From Cerioporus squamosus (lineage: Eukaryota; Basidiomycota; Agaricomycetes; Polyporales; Polyporaceae), in assembly GCA_022592435.1 (NCBI GenBank), contig JABYQS010000013.1:310001-374000 (forward strand): a DNA stretch of 64,000 bases, given 5' to 3'. Both the position numbers and the translations under genes were made by a program. The notes under the pieces were generated by a model. It was not told the origin of the DNA. It made no database searches and worked only from the letters and a program-made list of their open reading frames with translations. Below are positions 48,055 through 58,752 of this stretch, in pieces. The first letter of the stretch is position 1. Each line of letters begins with the position of its first letter.

Positions 48055-49707
48055 TCAGTTAGGGGCCAGCTTCGCATCCCACACCTCTTGTACATGGGGA
48101 CGAACAGCGGCGATAGAACTCAGCAGCGCGCCGTCGTCGAACTTTCTCCCAACTTTCTCCAACATATTCAACGCCTTTGCCCACATCGCAGGCGACCAGT
48201 CCTGCCCCCTGCGCCACCCATCCTCCCCGCGTCTGGAGAAGAAACTCGCCATCCAGGCTTCGTACTGGAACGCCCTCTTTGTCTGGAGGTATGACAGGCA
48301 CAGCCCAGCTGTCCACCGCGCCAGTTCAGTCCTCCGGTACGCCGGAGCATGCGCCGAGGTTTGCACGGCTAGGCTGTCGCGATACTCCATATGTAGGCGG
48401 TGGGCGAGATCCTTGAGCACGAGCGTGAAGTGTTCCGCCATCTGAGCGTGCAGAGAGTCGCGAGCATGTAGAGGGATGTATTCTTGCGGCAGAGTAGTAC
48501 TCTCATCGCCACCTTCGTCCACGTCCATCCTGTCGTCATCCGCAATCGCCAAGTGAGTCGATGTGGGACCTTCGGTCTGCGCCAGCCGTTCAGGCTTGAC
48601 GTTGTCGTCTTTCGACCTCGACGGGCGGTAACGCGGAAACGCCTCTCGATCGCGGAACTTGGTGAGATCCACTCCCGGCACAGGAAGGTGCTGCGCAAGA
48701 AGGCGACTTGACCAGCTGCGCCTGGGGGGAATGTATGTTTCGAGACCTGGGAAGAACGAAACCACCGCCACCGTCAGCGAGCCAGTCAGCGGAAACACGA
48801 GAGCCGCTCCGAGCCAGACCGAGGTCGTCAAGTCCAGTGACTATCGACGCTTCGACATGGCGACGCTGACCCCAGCGGGCCGTTCACCGCAAGCTCGCAG
48901 TTGTGCGCACGTCAGTTCAAGGGGAAGACAAGTCTCCTCGGTCCGCTCTCCGAGGGAGCAGGACTCCTGGATAAGTATATCGGCGAAGACACATACCTTC
49001 CTTGTGGCACTCCAGGGCGAGATTCTTATCCAGGGTAACCATGAGGGCGCCATAGCCGCGGCTACTCTCGCCGAAGTACAGACAGCAGTCCCGGATTGCG
49101 AGGTCGTTCTTGCGAGGGTGATCCGACTCTGCGCGCGGGCCAGGGCTCTGCGTCTCCTTCATGGCTTGGAGCTTGACCGTCGTCCTCTCCTTCACCTTCT
49201 TCAGGAGCCAAGTGGTCGCCTGGCGCGCAAACCACTGCAAGTCTTCACGGTTCTTCAGCCTGTAGAAGTCGGAAAAGCGCGGCACATCATGTCGCGGATT
49301 GTCTCAGAACGACCGCATCCAGGATGAGATCGGTGACGTACCCGTCGAGCTCGCTCAGGACGACGCTCGGCACGATGATCATGATGGGATACTTGACGCG
49401 CTCGACATCTTCGCAAAAATGTTCGATGATACCGCAGTAGTCGATGAGAACGTTCGTATCGAGCACGACGTAGAGGAAGGATTGGTGCGCGACGGGGAAC
49501 GCATCCTGGATTCGTGTTATGTTCAGAGTGGCGCGCTTGGGAAAGACTGCTGTGGCGCACCTGCATTTCCACGTCTCTCGCGGCATTATACAGCAGTTCG
49601 ACCGTGTTGTCGTACGGTTCAGTAGGCATAGTCATGTATAGGAGTTTTTCTGTGTCATGGGGATCAATCAGTGGTACCAGCCCAAGGTCTACGAGACAGA
49701 CGTACAT
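48055..49707 (-). CDS. SWT1: SWT1-like PIN-domain endoribonuclease
   Basis: Exons 49707-49561, 49505-49342, 49259-48997 and 48746-48055 give about 421 residues. The PIN domain is clear: YVVLDTNVLIDYCGII (first Asp at about 65), IVPSVVLSELDG, LKNREDLQWFARQATTWLLK, NDLAIRDCCLYFGE and GALMVTLDKNLALECHKEG; the acidic residues of LDTN, SELDG, RDCC and TLDKN form the metal site. ETYIPPRRSWSSRLLA follows, then a C-terminal helical domain. Swt1 is a nuclear-pore-associated endoribonuclease that degrades defective mRNPs. The 5' end is uncertain: coding sequence resembling AFDLSNLCLFHYVNP lies in frame through a possible upstream exon near 49770-49850, but no start or acceptor is clear there. The 250-base intron 48996-48747 is long for this window. 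Confidence 0.8.
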
Positions 49708-50143
49708 GAACGCCACAGCGTGTACCAGAGATGCTAGACGCGGAGGTTAGGAGCGACGAGCGCAGGACCACTCACCTGCTTTCAGCGGAAATATAGCCAA
49801 CAGAACCGTCGGATTGACGTAGTGAAACAGACAGAGGTTAGACAAGTCGAAGGCGGACGAGATGGTGGTGGTCGAGGTCGAAGTTCAAAACGCGAAACGC
49901 GACCGCCGCATCGCTTCTTTCCGAGCAGCATCCTGTCACATGTACTTCACTCAGAGAGACTGAGTGTATGCGTGTCTATAGCGATGTTGTATTCATATGC
50001 GCGTGCTTATGATGATACAATGTGATGAGGATCAGAACCGAAATATAAAGAAACATAAAGAGATGCGAAACGATGCCATGCGAACCAGCACTTGTCCATG
50101 AATGCGAGCACCGAGTCCAACCAAACAATAACCTGAGCAGACG
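49708..50143. other. Intergenic, possible 5' exon of the SWT1-like gene
   Basis: On the minus strand, 49850-49770 can be read as protein and spliced (donor near 49773, acceptor near 49735) onto the SWT1-like frame. It lacks an ATG, so it may instead be spliced 5' UTR. Confidence 0.35.
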
Positions 50144-52710
50144 TTACGTCGCTATCCTCTTCGCCTGCGGTGCATCCTCTTCGCTCTTAACAAGACCAAG
50201 GCCCACAGCTTCATCCTCAGCTTTACGCTTCATACCGGCGAGCTTCGAAGGTGTAGGCGTCTCCGACTGCCGCGAGTCGCCATTGAGAGTCGCCAGTACC
50301 TTTGGCGGCGTGCGAGTCTCAGGCGTCCGCGAACGACTACGGCTCGACGCCTCGGTACGTAGCCGAGATGCAAGACTCGACTTCGAGGCGATCGCTTCCG
50401 CATGGCACGTAGCGTGGTATATCTGCAAATATTGGTCAGTCGTGATCAACGTACGGAAAGACCAAAGCGACATACCCTATCCTCCTTCTTAATCGCGTTC
50501 CGCCACACCCACTCTTCGTCGTCCTCCAAGAACTCAGACTTAAGAGGTTCCTTACAGATCGGACATGAGATGGGCTTCGCCTCGTCGCCGGGGGGTACCA
50601 CGACAAACATCGCCCTCAATTCAGCATCACGCTTCGCCGCTTCCTCCGCAGCGGCAGCTTTAGAGTTCACGACACGACCGTCTGCACGACCCTTGCCTTT
50701 GATATCGATGACTTCGCCGTGAACCCAATCCTGTATTCAGACACGGTGAGACTGAGACCTATGAAGACAGACGATGAATGCACATACCTCCATGGTGATG
50801 AACCAACTACGGCTGTGGCCACGCCCGACGGCTTGACTTGCCTTGCGATTCTGCCGGAAGTGCATGTCTAGGTGATCCTCAAACTGTTTCTTTCCAACTG
50901 AACTGTCCGTAAAACGAGCGCTACATTGCTTGCACTGGGTCGGTAGGCGGTTGTAAAGCATCTCGGTGATAGGTGCACGTTGTCTACCTCGAGAGGTCAA
51001 TATGGGCCGCACAAAGACAGTCTGACGAACGTACCGTGTGATATCTGAAGACGTGAGCTTGACTTTGTGCGAGCGGATGAACTGCCGGTATGCTCTTGCA
51101 GCTTCACGAGCGGGGTCAACGGGCGCAGACGTCTCCTCAGCCTTCGCTACATTGGGACCAGTGGTGCCTGGTACGACGCCTGCTTTCACCAAGGCACTGA
51201 ACAGATTTGCAATATCAGGTACGGGAGGCGCAGTCGACGTTGAAGGCATAGATGCAGTTGCAGACGCCAACAGACGAGACAGATCGACTGGCTCCACCTT
51301 AGGCTGGTCGAACGAGGTAGGGTACGACTGCTGTGACGGATATGCGGGCGAAGGGGCGGCAGAGGCGGCAGGCCCTGAAGGCGGAGGAGAGTATGACTGA
51401 GGCGTTGGATAGGGTTGGGGGAGCGCAGTGGGCGGGGGAGGTGGCGGAGGGGCCGATGAAGCGGGCGAAGTCGTGAGGGTACGCAACTGGGTTAGGATCT
51501 GACCGAGTTCGCCTTGGGACACCCCAGTCTGCACAAGTGTACGAAGCTAAACGTATGACTTTAGATGAGCACTATACACGGTATGACGGGCATACGTACT
51601 TGTTGGAGAATAGCAATGTGACTCTGCGTCGCCTTATCATACGGATTCGACTGCAACACGCGCTCCTTCTGGCCCAGGACAAACTCAAGTTCACTGAGAA
51701 CTTGCGCCTGTGAGATGGACTGACTTCCACCGCGGTTCCCAGTCTGACGCGCGCGTCCATCAGGCCGACGACTACAACGCTGACGACGAGAACGTACCGG
51801 CTGTGAGGTATTCGACCCCCATATATGCCGCTCGATGGCCAGTTGAGGGACAACACCGAATAGCTCGCGACCATCAGGCGCACCAGTGCGCCACGTCAAG
51901 AGCATTTCTTCCATCTTGCTGCGGGTGGTCTGATCGACGACTTCGTATGTGTCGACGAAGAGGCGGACGACGACGGGAGTGAAGTGGCGGGCATAAGGGT
52001 CGTAGACGTTCTTAGCGATGGCGTCAAGGAGATAGAAGGACGGAAGCTTCATCCATGGAGGCACCTAACGTAAAACCACCCATAAAGGGTAAGATGAGTC
52101 AGCATTCCACGGTTCAGCACATCAGCAGAGAAGACTAAAGGCAGACGTCGGGGAGACGGGAGAAGACGGGAAAGGAATACGTAGCGTAGCAGCACAGGCC
52201 TCGGAGCAAGCTGCCAGCCTCTAGGGCGTCGCAGAGCCGTCGAGCCACAGGCTCCGCCGACCTCTGTTCACGAGGCGGTGTCTTTGCTCAAAGCCGCAAC
52301 TACTAACTACGATACATGGACGGCAAAGCTAACTACGATGGCAATCCAACGTCCAGCCCAGACGTCCTCCTTGACGGTCCAGAGGAAGAGATGGACGATG
52401 AGTGGGGAAAGATGGAGTGATCACTCACCCTTCGGAGATGCTGTTCGATGCACTGAACGACGACGTCCGCGAAACGACTGTAATCCTGCGCGATCATCGA
52501 AAGGCTCTGAATGATTGGCCTGGAATTTACGGTCAGGTTAGACAGCCGCGTCATGTAGTCACGGCGAAACATGTTTGGGTCGACGTGGTAGACTGGCTGA
52601 GCGACGGGGGGAGGGGCGTAGTAGGGGTTCGGCGGCGGCACGGGGGCTCCATAGCCCGGTGCCGGATAGGCCATCTGGGTGTATGCGGTACTCTGAGGGT
52701 AGAGCGACAT
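50144..52710 (-). CDS. PCF11: mRNA cleavage/polyadenylation factor PCF11
   Basis: Seven exons: 52710-52429, 52064-51798, 51719-51600, 51546-51035, 50983-50788, 50730-50476 and 50422-50144; 636 residues. A Pro/Tyr-rich start leads into a CTD-interaction domain: DYMTRLSNLTVNSRPIIQSL, PPWMKLPSFYLLDAIAKNVY and VVVRLFVDTYEVVDQTTRSK. A Pro/Ser/Ala-rich linker follows. Near the C-terminus are two zinc-binding modules flanking the CLP1-binding region: CKQCSARFTDSSVGKKQFED with HLDMH, then CPICKEPLKSEF with IYHATCH. This domain order is specific to Pcf11 of cleavage factor IA, which binds Ser2-phosphorylated Pol II CTD and couples 3'-end processing to termination. Confidence 0.93.
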
Positions 52711-53311
52711 GGCGGGGCCTACTCAAGAACGGAAGAGTCGATGGGGGCGGTTGCGATTTCAACGGCGGACACTGTTGAAGAACGACCAAAGAGCTGGTAT
52801 ATGCGTCCCAACCACGGGGGAAACCAGAGGCTCTATTGTATGGCTCTTCTCAGACGTCTCTTACAGCGGGCGGGGCACCACAGCTAGACGGGCTGTACGA
52901 CAGTTGCAAGGGAGATGGTGGTCGACGATGAAGTTGAGGAAAGCGCGTGTTCCCACCTTCCGTGCTGACTAGGCTCGTTTTCAAACTCAGCAGGACAATT
53001 GCTAATTCTGTACAGCAACACGTGCTTCACCAGACCCTCGCCCAGTCCCTGACCTTCCCAATTCGGCACGGCAGCGCTCGTAGGCCAACTCTCGCTCCCC
53101 TCGCAAACCCACAGCACCCTCCTCAAGACCTACGCCTTCTACGCCTCAAGGTCAGTGTGTCGCCCGAAACCGTCTCTGCAGCCCAGGATCTGTCGCGTCG
53201 AATGCTGGATGGCCGCAAATCGTTGAAATCTGGAGAGGATTGCGATGGATTCCCTTGGTGCTGCTTGGATGTGCTTTGACTGGACGCTCACGACTTGGTA
53301 CTCTACTGCAG
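52711..53311. other. Divergent promoter, PCF11 / uL6
   Basis: About 600 bases between opposite starts. The uL6 ATG follows a ctgcag sequence at once, so a leader intron ending just before the start codon is likely, as in eL6. No further gene seen. Confidence 0.45.
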
Positions 53312-54045
53312 ATGCGGGACGTCCTCAAGACCGAAGAACTCGATGTCCCTGAGGGGGTTACCGTCGAGATCAAGTCCCGCCTCATCACCGTCACTGGTCC
53401 TCGCGGGAAGCTCACGAAGAATGTCCGTCACATCGACATGGACATCCGGCTAGTGCAGCAGGGCCAGGCGAACAAGGTCACCCTCGCAGTATGGCAGGGC
53501 GGCCGCAAGCATGTTGCTTGCCTACGGACAATCAAGTCGTTGATTGTCAACATGATCACTGGCGTTACGAAGGTGCGTTCAATGCTACTTCAGGCCGGTG
53601 CCCACACGAACTTCATTCTCTGCTACAGGGCTACCAATACAAGATGCGCGCGGTGTACGCCCATTTCCCCATCAACTGCATCATCCAGGAGAATGGTCAC
53701 GCGCTGGAGATCCGTAACTTCTTGGGGGAGAAGGTCCGTTTTCGTTTGGCCATGCTCTCGTAACCCGACTTATCCCTCGCCCAGATTGTGCGGCATGTCA
53801 CAATGCTCGAGGGCGTCACTGTCTCCGAGTCAAAAGCGCAGAAGGATGAGCTCATTCTTGAGGGCATCGACGTGCAGAACGTCTCACAATCTGGTGCGTC
53901 CATCCGAACCTCCTCTTCTGCGATGAACTCAACCTCGTCTCCAGCCGCATCGATCCAGGGCCTCTGCCGTGTACGGAACAAGGATATCCGTAAGTTCTTG
54001 GACGGTATCTACGTGTCGGAGAAGGGCACGATCGACCAGGAGTGA
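53312..54045 (+). CDS. RPL9: 60S ribosomal protein uL6 (L9)
   Basis: Four exons: 53312-53572, 53629-53733, 53785-53893 and 53945-54045; 191 residues, exactly the usual length. [87 protein letters not shown] and [20 protein letters not shown] are all diagnostic of eukaryotic uL6. It sits near the ribosomal GTPase centre. A longer in-frame extension upstream of 53312 lacks an ATG-supported homologous peptide and was not used. Confidence 0.97.
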
Positions 54046-54279
54046 GGATGTTGCTGTCGTCGGATATTCATGTGGTTTTTTCTCGGCTCAAAATCTGCAT
54101 GTCATCTCCGCTGCTATGACCACAATATGATGCATGCCGACCCTGTACATTTGTCATACTTCACCTGTGTGAACCAGCGTCCTTTTTGATGTCCCGACGA
54201 AGTACTAGTGCGTATGGAAGCAGAAGTAATTATTGACGCAACGCTGAAGGAAAGTCGATACAAATCATGGCCAAAGACG

Positions 54280-55313
54280 TCACGGTATGAAAGGTATCTT
54301 GGTGCCTACAGACTGTCTGTACTTGCGATAGTCATCTCCGAAGAATCGAATCAAATACACTTCCTCCGCTGTTCCAACAGTCAGCATAAGAATAGTGCTG
54401 AAAACACGTTGACAAACCTCGTATACGACCATGGAAGAAACGCCAGAGAATGCATAGGTAGAGCACGAAGCTCAGAGGGTTTTGCAGGACGAGCTGGGTT
54501 CCCAGCGCCCAGTAGAAAAACCCGGTGTACGAAGGATGACGAAGGTAGCTATAATTCGTGACCGGTTAATCTGGGGCGGTCCTCGCACGAAACACTGCTT
54601 CTCACCTATATATCCCAGTGGTAACAAGGACGTGTCCTTCCGCCTTCCGAAAGGCCATCATATGGGAGAAATTGGACCCCGCATGTATCATCGCGGCCGA
54701 CCTCAGTGACTGACCGATGAGAGTCAGGATGATCCCTAAGTAAGTACGTCAATTATTCCCTCGTCCACATGAAGGCACCAAAGAGTTGACTGACCGACCA
54801 GGGAGACGTAGGGATATTGCTTGTACTCCGGTTTGAAGTACAGCGTCACGAGGTACTCTAAGAGGGCGACACTGTGTGCGATGTGATATGTTGCACCATT
54901 CTCCAAGAGGAAGGCTGGCGACTACGTCAGTATGTGCATGAAGCGGTCAAGTTGGTCTACTCACAGTCTACGCTGCACTTGTCGCGATTCCACCCTGCAG
55001 CTACAGCGAACTCGCCCCAATGGAATGCCGACCAGACAGCAAGGAAATATCCGAGCTGGTATGTCGCCCACCAGTACAATCCAAAGCCATTGGTGACGAA
55101 GAGGAGCACTCCAAGGGAAAACAGGGAGCCTAGTAGAAACGAGATCGTCGCGACGGAAAGAGGTGTGTTCGGGATGACTCCTCGGGGAAGGTGGGACGCA
55201 TCCTTGGGGACGGTGTCCAGTGGATGCGACTGTGTTGCCATTCGCTGGCGAAGACGCTGCTCAAAGCCGTCTAGTTCTTGTTCTGATGAGGCGGACATGG
55301 GGTACAGGAGCAA
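54280..55313 (-). CDS. STE14: Protein-S-isoprenylcysteine O-methyltransferase
   Basis: Five exons: 55313-54965, 54914-54795, 54735-54606, 54548-54418 and 54368-54280; 272 residues (an in-frame Met at 55298 is an alternative start). Helices around VATISFLLGSLFSLGVLLFV and GLYWWATYQLGYFLAVWSAF precede FHWGEFAVAAGWN, then SLRSAAMIHAGSNFSHMM, the cofactor-binding HVLVTTGIYSYLRHPSYTGF, YWALGTQLVLQNPLSFVLY and the catalytic-region RFFHGRIRAEEVYLIRFFGD. RHPSYTGFFYW and EE..L...FG..Y are ICMT hallmarks. It methylates the prenylated C-terminal cysteine of CaaX proteins (Ras/Rho, mating pheromone precursors) in the ER. Convergent with uL6. Confidence 0.95.
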
Positions 55314-55375
55314 AGAGTCTTTGGAAGAGAACGCGTGGCATTGGGTAACAATAGTGCAGATACTAGTCTCGCCAG

Positions 55376-55463
55376 CCAGACGTTATAGGCGCGGTTCTGC
55401 CTCGTCCAAAACGGGAAGGAAAACGGGACAGAGACGAGACAGAACCATGCCTATAACGTCTGG
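55376..55463. repeat. Foldback inverted repeat, 31-base arms
   Basis: Arms at 55376-55406 and 55433-55463 are complementary at 28 of 31 positions; the outer 15 bases (ccagacgttataggc) pair perfectly. The 26-base loop (55407-55432) holds two copies of aaaacggga. It begins 62 bases upstream of the ICMT start codon, so it may lie in its 5' UTR or promoter. Confidence 0.9.
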
Positions 55464-55829
55464 TGACTTTGGTATAGGCGGGTGTGGGGTTCCGTCACGC
55501 TCCACCTCGTGGCCCGCTTGACAGCGACCTTCTCTGCGACGGCTTCGCCGCCATGGACGGATATGGAAGCTACCCTGGCCGTGGCCGCTGGGGTGCAACG
55601 TCCCGTCTGTTGGCCTCTCATCATCCAGAAAAGTGGGCGGTAAATTACGTATGATAAGAGGGTGCATACATGCGCCCCCGCAGATCAACAACCGGCTTCA
55701 GTCCCTTTGAATGGCCAGGGGGATGCATCGCATCGCCGCGGCTCGAACCAGAGGTCGCGCGCAACAAGGCGTTCCGTAGTGACGTTCGTGACGAATGTCA
55801 CTACCCCACACCCACCCGTACCAATCTCA

Positions 55830-55906
55830 CCAGACGGTTAGGGCTAGGTCTTGTTCTGGGGGGTGTCCGTTCTCCTTCCCGTTTCGGCCACGCCCTAACC
55901 GTCTGG
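55830..55906. repeat. Foldback inverted repeat, 15-base arms
   Basis: ccagacggttagggc at 55830-55844 and its exact complement at 55892-55906 are separated by 47 bases. The arm resembles the outer arm of the repeat at 55376 (shared ccagacg start) and contains TTAGGG. Confidence 0.9.
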
Positions 55907-56135
55907 GAACGAGACTATGAACGCCGTAAACAAGCAGCGCGCGCGAGCGCCAACTTTGGTCAAGTTTCCGGTGAACCTCGGTGTGTCGGTGAACGTTGGC
56001 TGGAGTTTCATCTGTCTCCTGCTCTCTGGTCACTCTGCTGAGACATCCTTCCCCTCGTCCCTCGCCTTGCTGTCGACTGCTGGCATTGACGACACGTAGT
56101 CTGCGCTCTTCGACACTCCCGGCCGCCTGCTGGCC

Positions 56136-58684
56136 ATGGTGACTCGTGTATTCGCTGTCCTACGACACCGCGACCTTCAAGCATGGCTCCCTCGAAGATG
56201 CTCCTACAGACAATATGCGACGCAAGTGAAACATGACCCCTCCAAGCTGCGAAACATGGCGCTTATGGCCCACATTGGTGCGATGTTCGCGGTTCTATGC
56301 CATAGCACGAACTGACCACTTGATGCAGACTCCGGCAAGACCACGCTTACCGAGTCCATCCTGCTGCAGTCGCAGTACCTTTCGTCAGCTGGCTCTGTCG
56401 ACACGGGCAGCACTACTACCGATTTTCTTCCTGCGGAGCGTGAACGCGGCATCACGATCCAATCCGCCAGCATCCCAGTCAAGTGGAAGGAGTGGACCTT
56501 CAATCTCATTGACACGCCTGGACACGCCGACTTCGGGATGGAAGTGGAGAGTGCAAGTCGCGTGGTAGATGGCGCAGTAGTCTTGATAGATGCTGTAGAG
56601 GGTGTTGAAGCTCAGACGAAGGGCGTTTGGCGACAACTGGATAGGTGAGCAGACATACCGAGGTGAGGAGGTACACCAACCGTCTGCATGAGTCGTGCTC
56701 AACGTCGGATGGTTGCAGGTACGACGTCAAGTCGCGCATCTTGTTCCTCAATAAGCTCGACCGAGCTGGTGCGTCTTTCCGGACATCCATGCTCTCCGTA
56801 CTCGCGAACCGGCTTCACCCCCGACCGATGGCACTGGCGCTCCCCATTGCGTCGTTTGACCCGCAAGACTACACTCGCGCAGAGCCTGGCATACAGGGCT
56901 TGGTGGATTTGGTCAACTGGGAAGTGTGGAAGTACGATGCGGACGGCAGTCCCTCAGTCCATGCTCTACCTCGTACTCTCATGGAACTGGAGCAGTCCGA
57001 CCTGTTCCCTCCCTGTCATCCCCTGGTCAGCCATCTCCTCCCTGCAAGAGTAGCCCTACTCGACAACCTCGCGCAGGTATCCGAAAGCCTGTTCGAGACG
57101 TTGTTGGACCTGCCAGAGGACCCGTCGTCATACTTATCCCTACAGTCTTCCGACATTCTCCCTCATCTTCGCGCCGCGACTCTGCGGAACGAGATCCTCC
57201 CTGTGTTGTGTGGGTCCGCATTCAAGCACATAGGGACAGAACTCCTCATGAACTACGTTGGAGAGTTGTTACCCAGTCCGGTGGACGTTGAGCCTAATCC
57301 GAAGGCCCTTGCGCCGAATGCCCCCCTGAGGATGCTCGCGTGGAAAGTAGGCTGGGACAAACGTAAGGGATGGATGACATTCGTCCGCGTGTATTCTGGT
57401 AATGCCGATTATCTCGGGGGTTTGTCGCATATACTGACCACTTATTCAGGGACATTGAAGAGTCAGAGCTCGGTTCTGAACGCCACGCAAAACCAGAAGG
57501 AAAAGGTATCGAAGATACAACTGCTCTACGCTGCCGAGGCGCAAGACGTCGATGCTCTACCATTTGGATCTGTAGGGGCTGTTTTGGGCCTCAAGTACAC
57601 CCGCACAGGTGACACGCTCGTAGCCACCGCCGGAGGCTCCAACGCGTCGTCTCTTCGGGACATCGTCCCACCTCCGGCAATGATGTCCGTATCCGTGATC
57701 CCGCACTCGCATGCCGACCTCGAGCCAGTCGAGAGCGCTCTCAATGCGCTTTCTCGGACTGATCCTTCTGTCCGTGTCGAGACTCAAGAAGGCCAGCTGC
57801 TCGTGCATGGTCTCGGTGCGCTTCACCTCGAGATCGTCGAATCGCGCCTCCGCGACGAGTGGAAAGTCAACTTCGAGTTCGGTCGCAGACGTGTCAGCTT
57901 CCGCGAGTGCCTTGGCTCTGGGGACATCTCTGGCGTCAGTGACGTGTGGTCCACTGAGATCAGTGGGCACCCTGTCCAGGTGCAGGTCGGCCTCTCTGTC
58001 CGGGCCCTCGAGGACGACGAGGAAGGCGACCCGCTATGGGATGGCAATGTTGTCCTGACTGCGGATGGCAAACGTCTGCCTCCCGGCGACCTCCACGCGG
58101 ACCTGAATGATCCTCTGGCGCAAGTCGCTAGAGGTCTGTCAAGCACCCTTTCGAGCTCTCCGAACACTACGCTGGCTCTGTCGCGGCTGCACATACAGGT
58201 CAAGAAGATCGACTTCCCGAAGGAGGCCCACCCCTCGGTTCTGGCGGGAGCCAGCGCGGCCATCTTACGCACCATCGTCCGTGCGGCCGGCCAAGGCGAC
58301 CTTATGGAGCCCTACATCCGCCTGAAGATCACCGTGGACGAGGGGACTGTCGGGCGAGTAGTCGAAGACCTGGGCGAGCATGGCGGTGAGGTACTCGATC
58401 TCGACGCTGCGGATGAAGAACTGGAACCGGCTATGGACGAAGGCACGGTCTATATCTCGCCGCAGTGGCTGTCGCCATCTACCGGCAAAGCGGCGAAGAG
58501 CACGTCCGCGCGCATGAAGCGCACTATCGTCGCTATCGCACCTCTCAGCCAGATGCTCGACTACTCTACGCGTCTGCGGGCACTCTCGGGCGGCCATGGA
58601 CTGTTCCAGATGGCGGGCGAGGGGTTCAGGAGGGTGTCGTCGCAGAGAACAGTTGAGATCCTGCAGGAGCTCGGCCGTCTGTAG
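56136..58684 (+). CDS. MEF2: Mitochondrial ribosome-releasing factor EF-G2
   Basis: Four exons: 56136-56277, 56329-56644, 56719-57398 and 57450-58684; 790 residues. The 51-base intron 57399-57449 is in frame. N-terminus [20 protein letters not shown] is a mitochondrial presequence. GTPase motifs: [15 protein letters not shown] (P-loop, formed across the first intron), [21 protein letters not shown] and CGSAFKHIG. Domains II-V follow, with [14 protein letters not shown] and [18 protein letters not shown] in domain II and [21 protein letters not shown] at the end. Resemblance is to EF-G2/GFM2, which with mRRF splits the mitochondrial ribosome after termination, rather than to the translocase GFM1. 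Convergent with the next gene, whose stop is only 69 bases away. Confidence 0.93.
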
Positions 58685-58752
58685 AAGTGACAATCGTCCA
58701 GAGAACGGTTGGGATCCATATTGTACCTGATCTTAGTGTATCTACGTCCTAA

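Larger units (their letters stand above)
55314..56135. other. Divergent intergenic region, ICMT / MEF2
   Basis: About 820 bases holding both promoters. It carries two foldback inverted repeats, listed separately. Short frames show no motif. Confidence 0.5.

Noticed and set aside
53240..53311. N-terminal extension of uL6
   Set aside because: The open frame reaches upstream of 53312 but the family start [10 protein letters not shown] begins there and is preceded by a splice-acceptor-like sequence.
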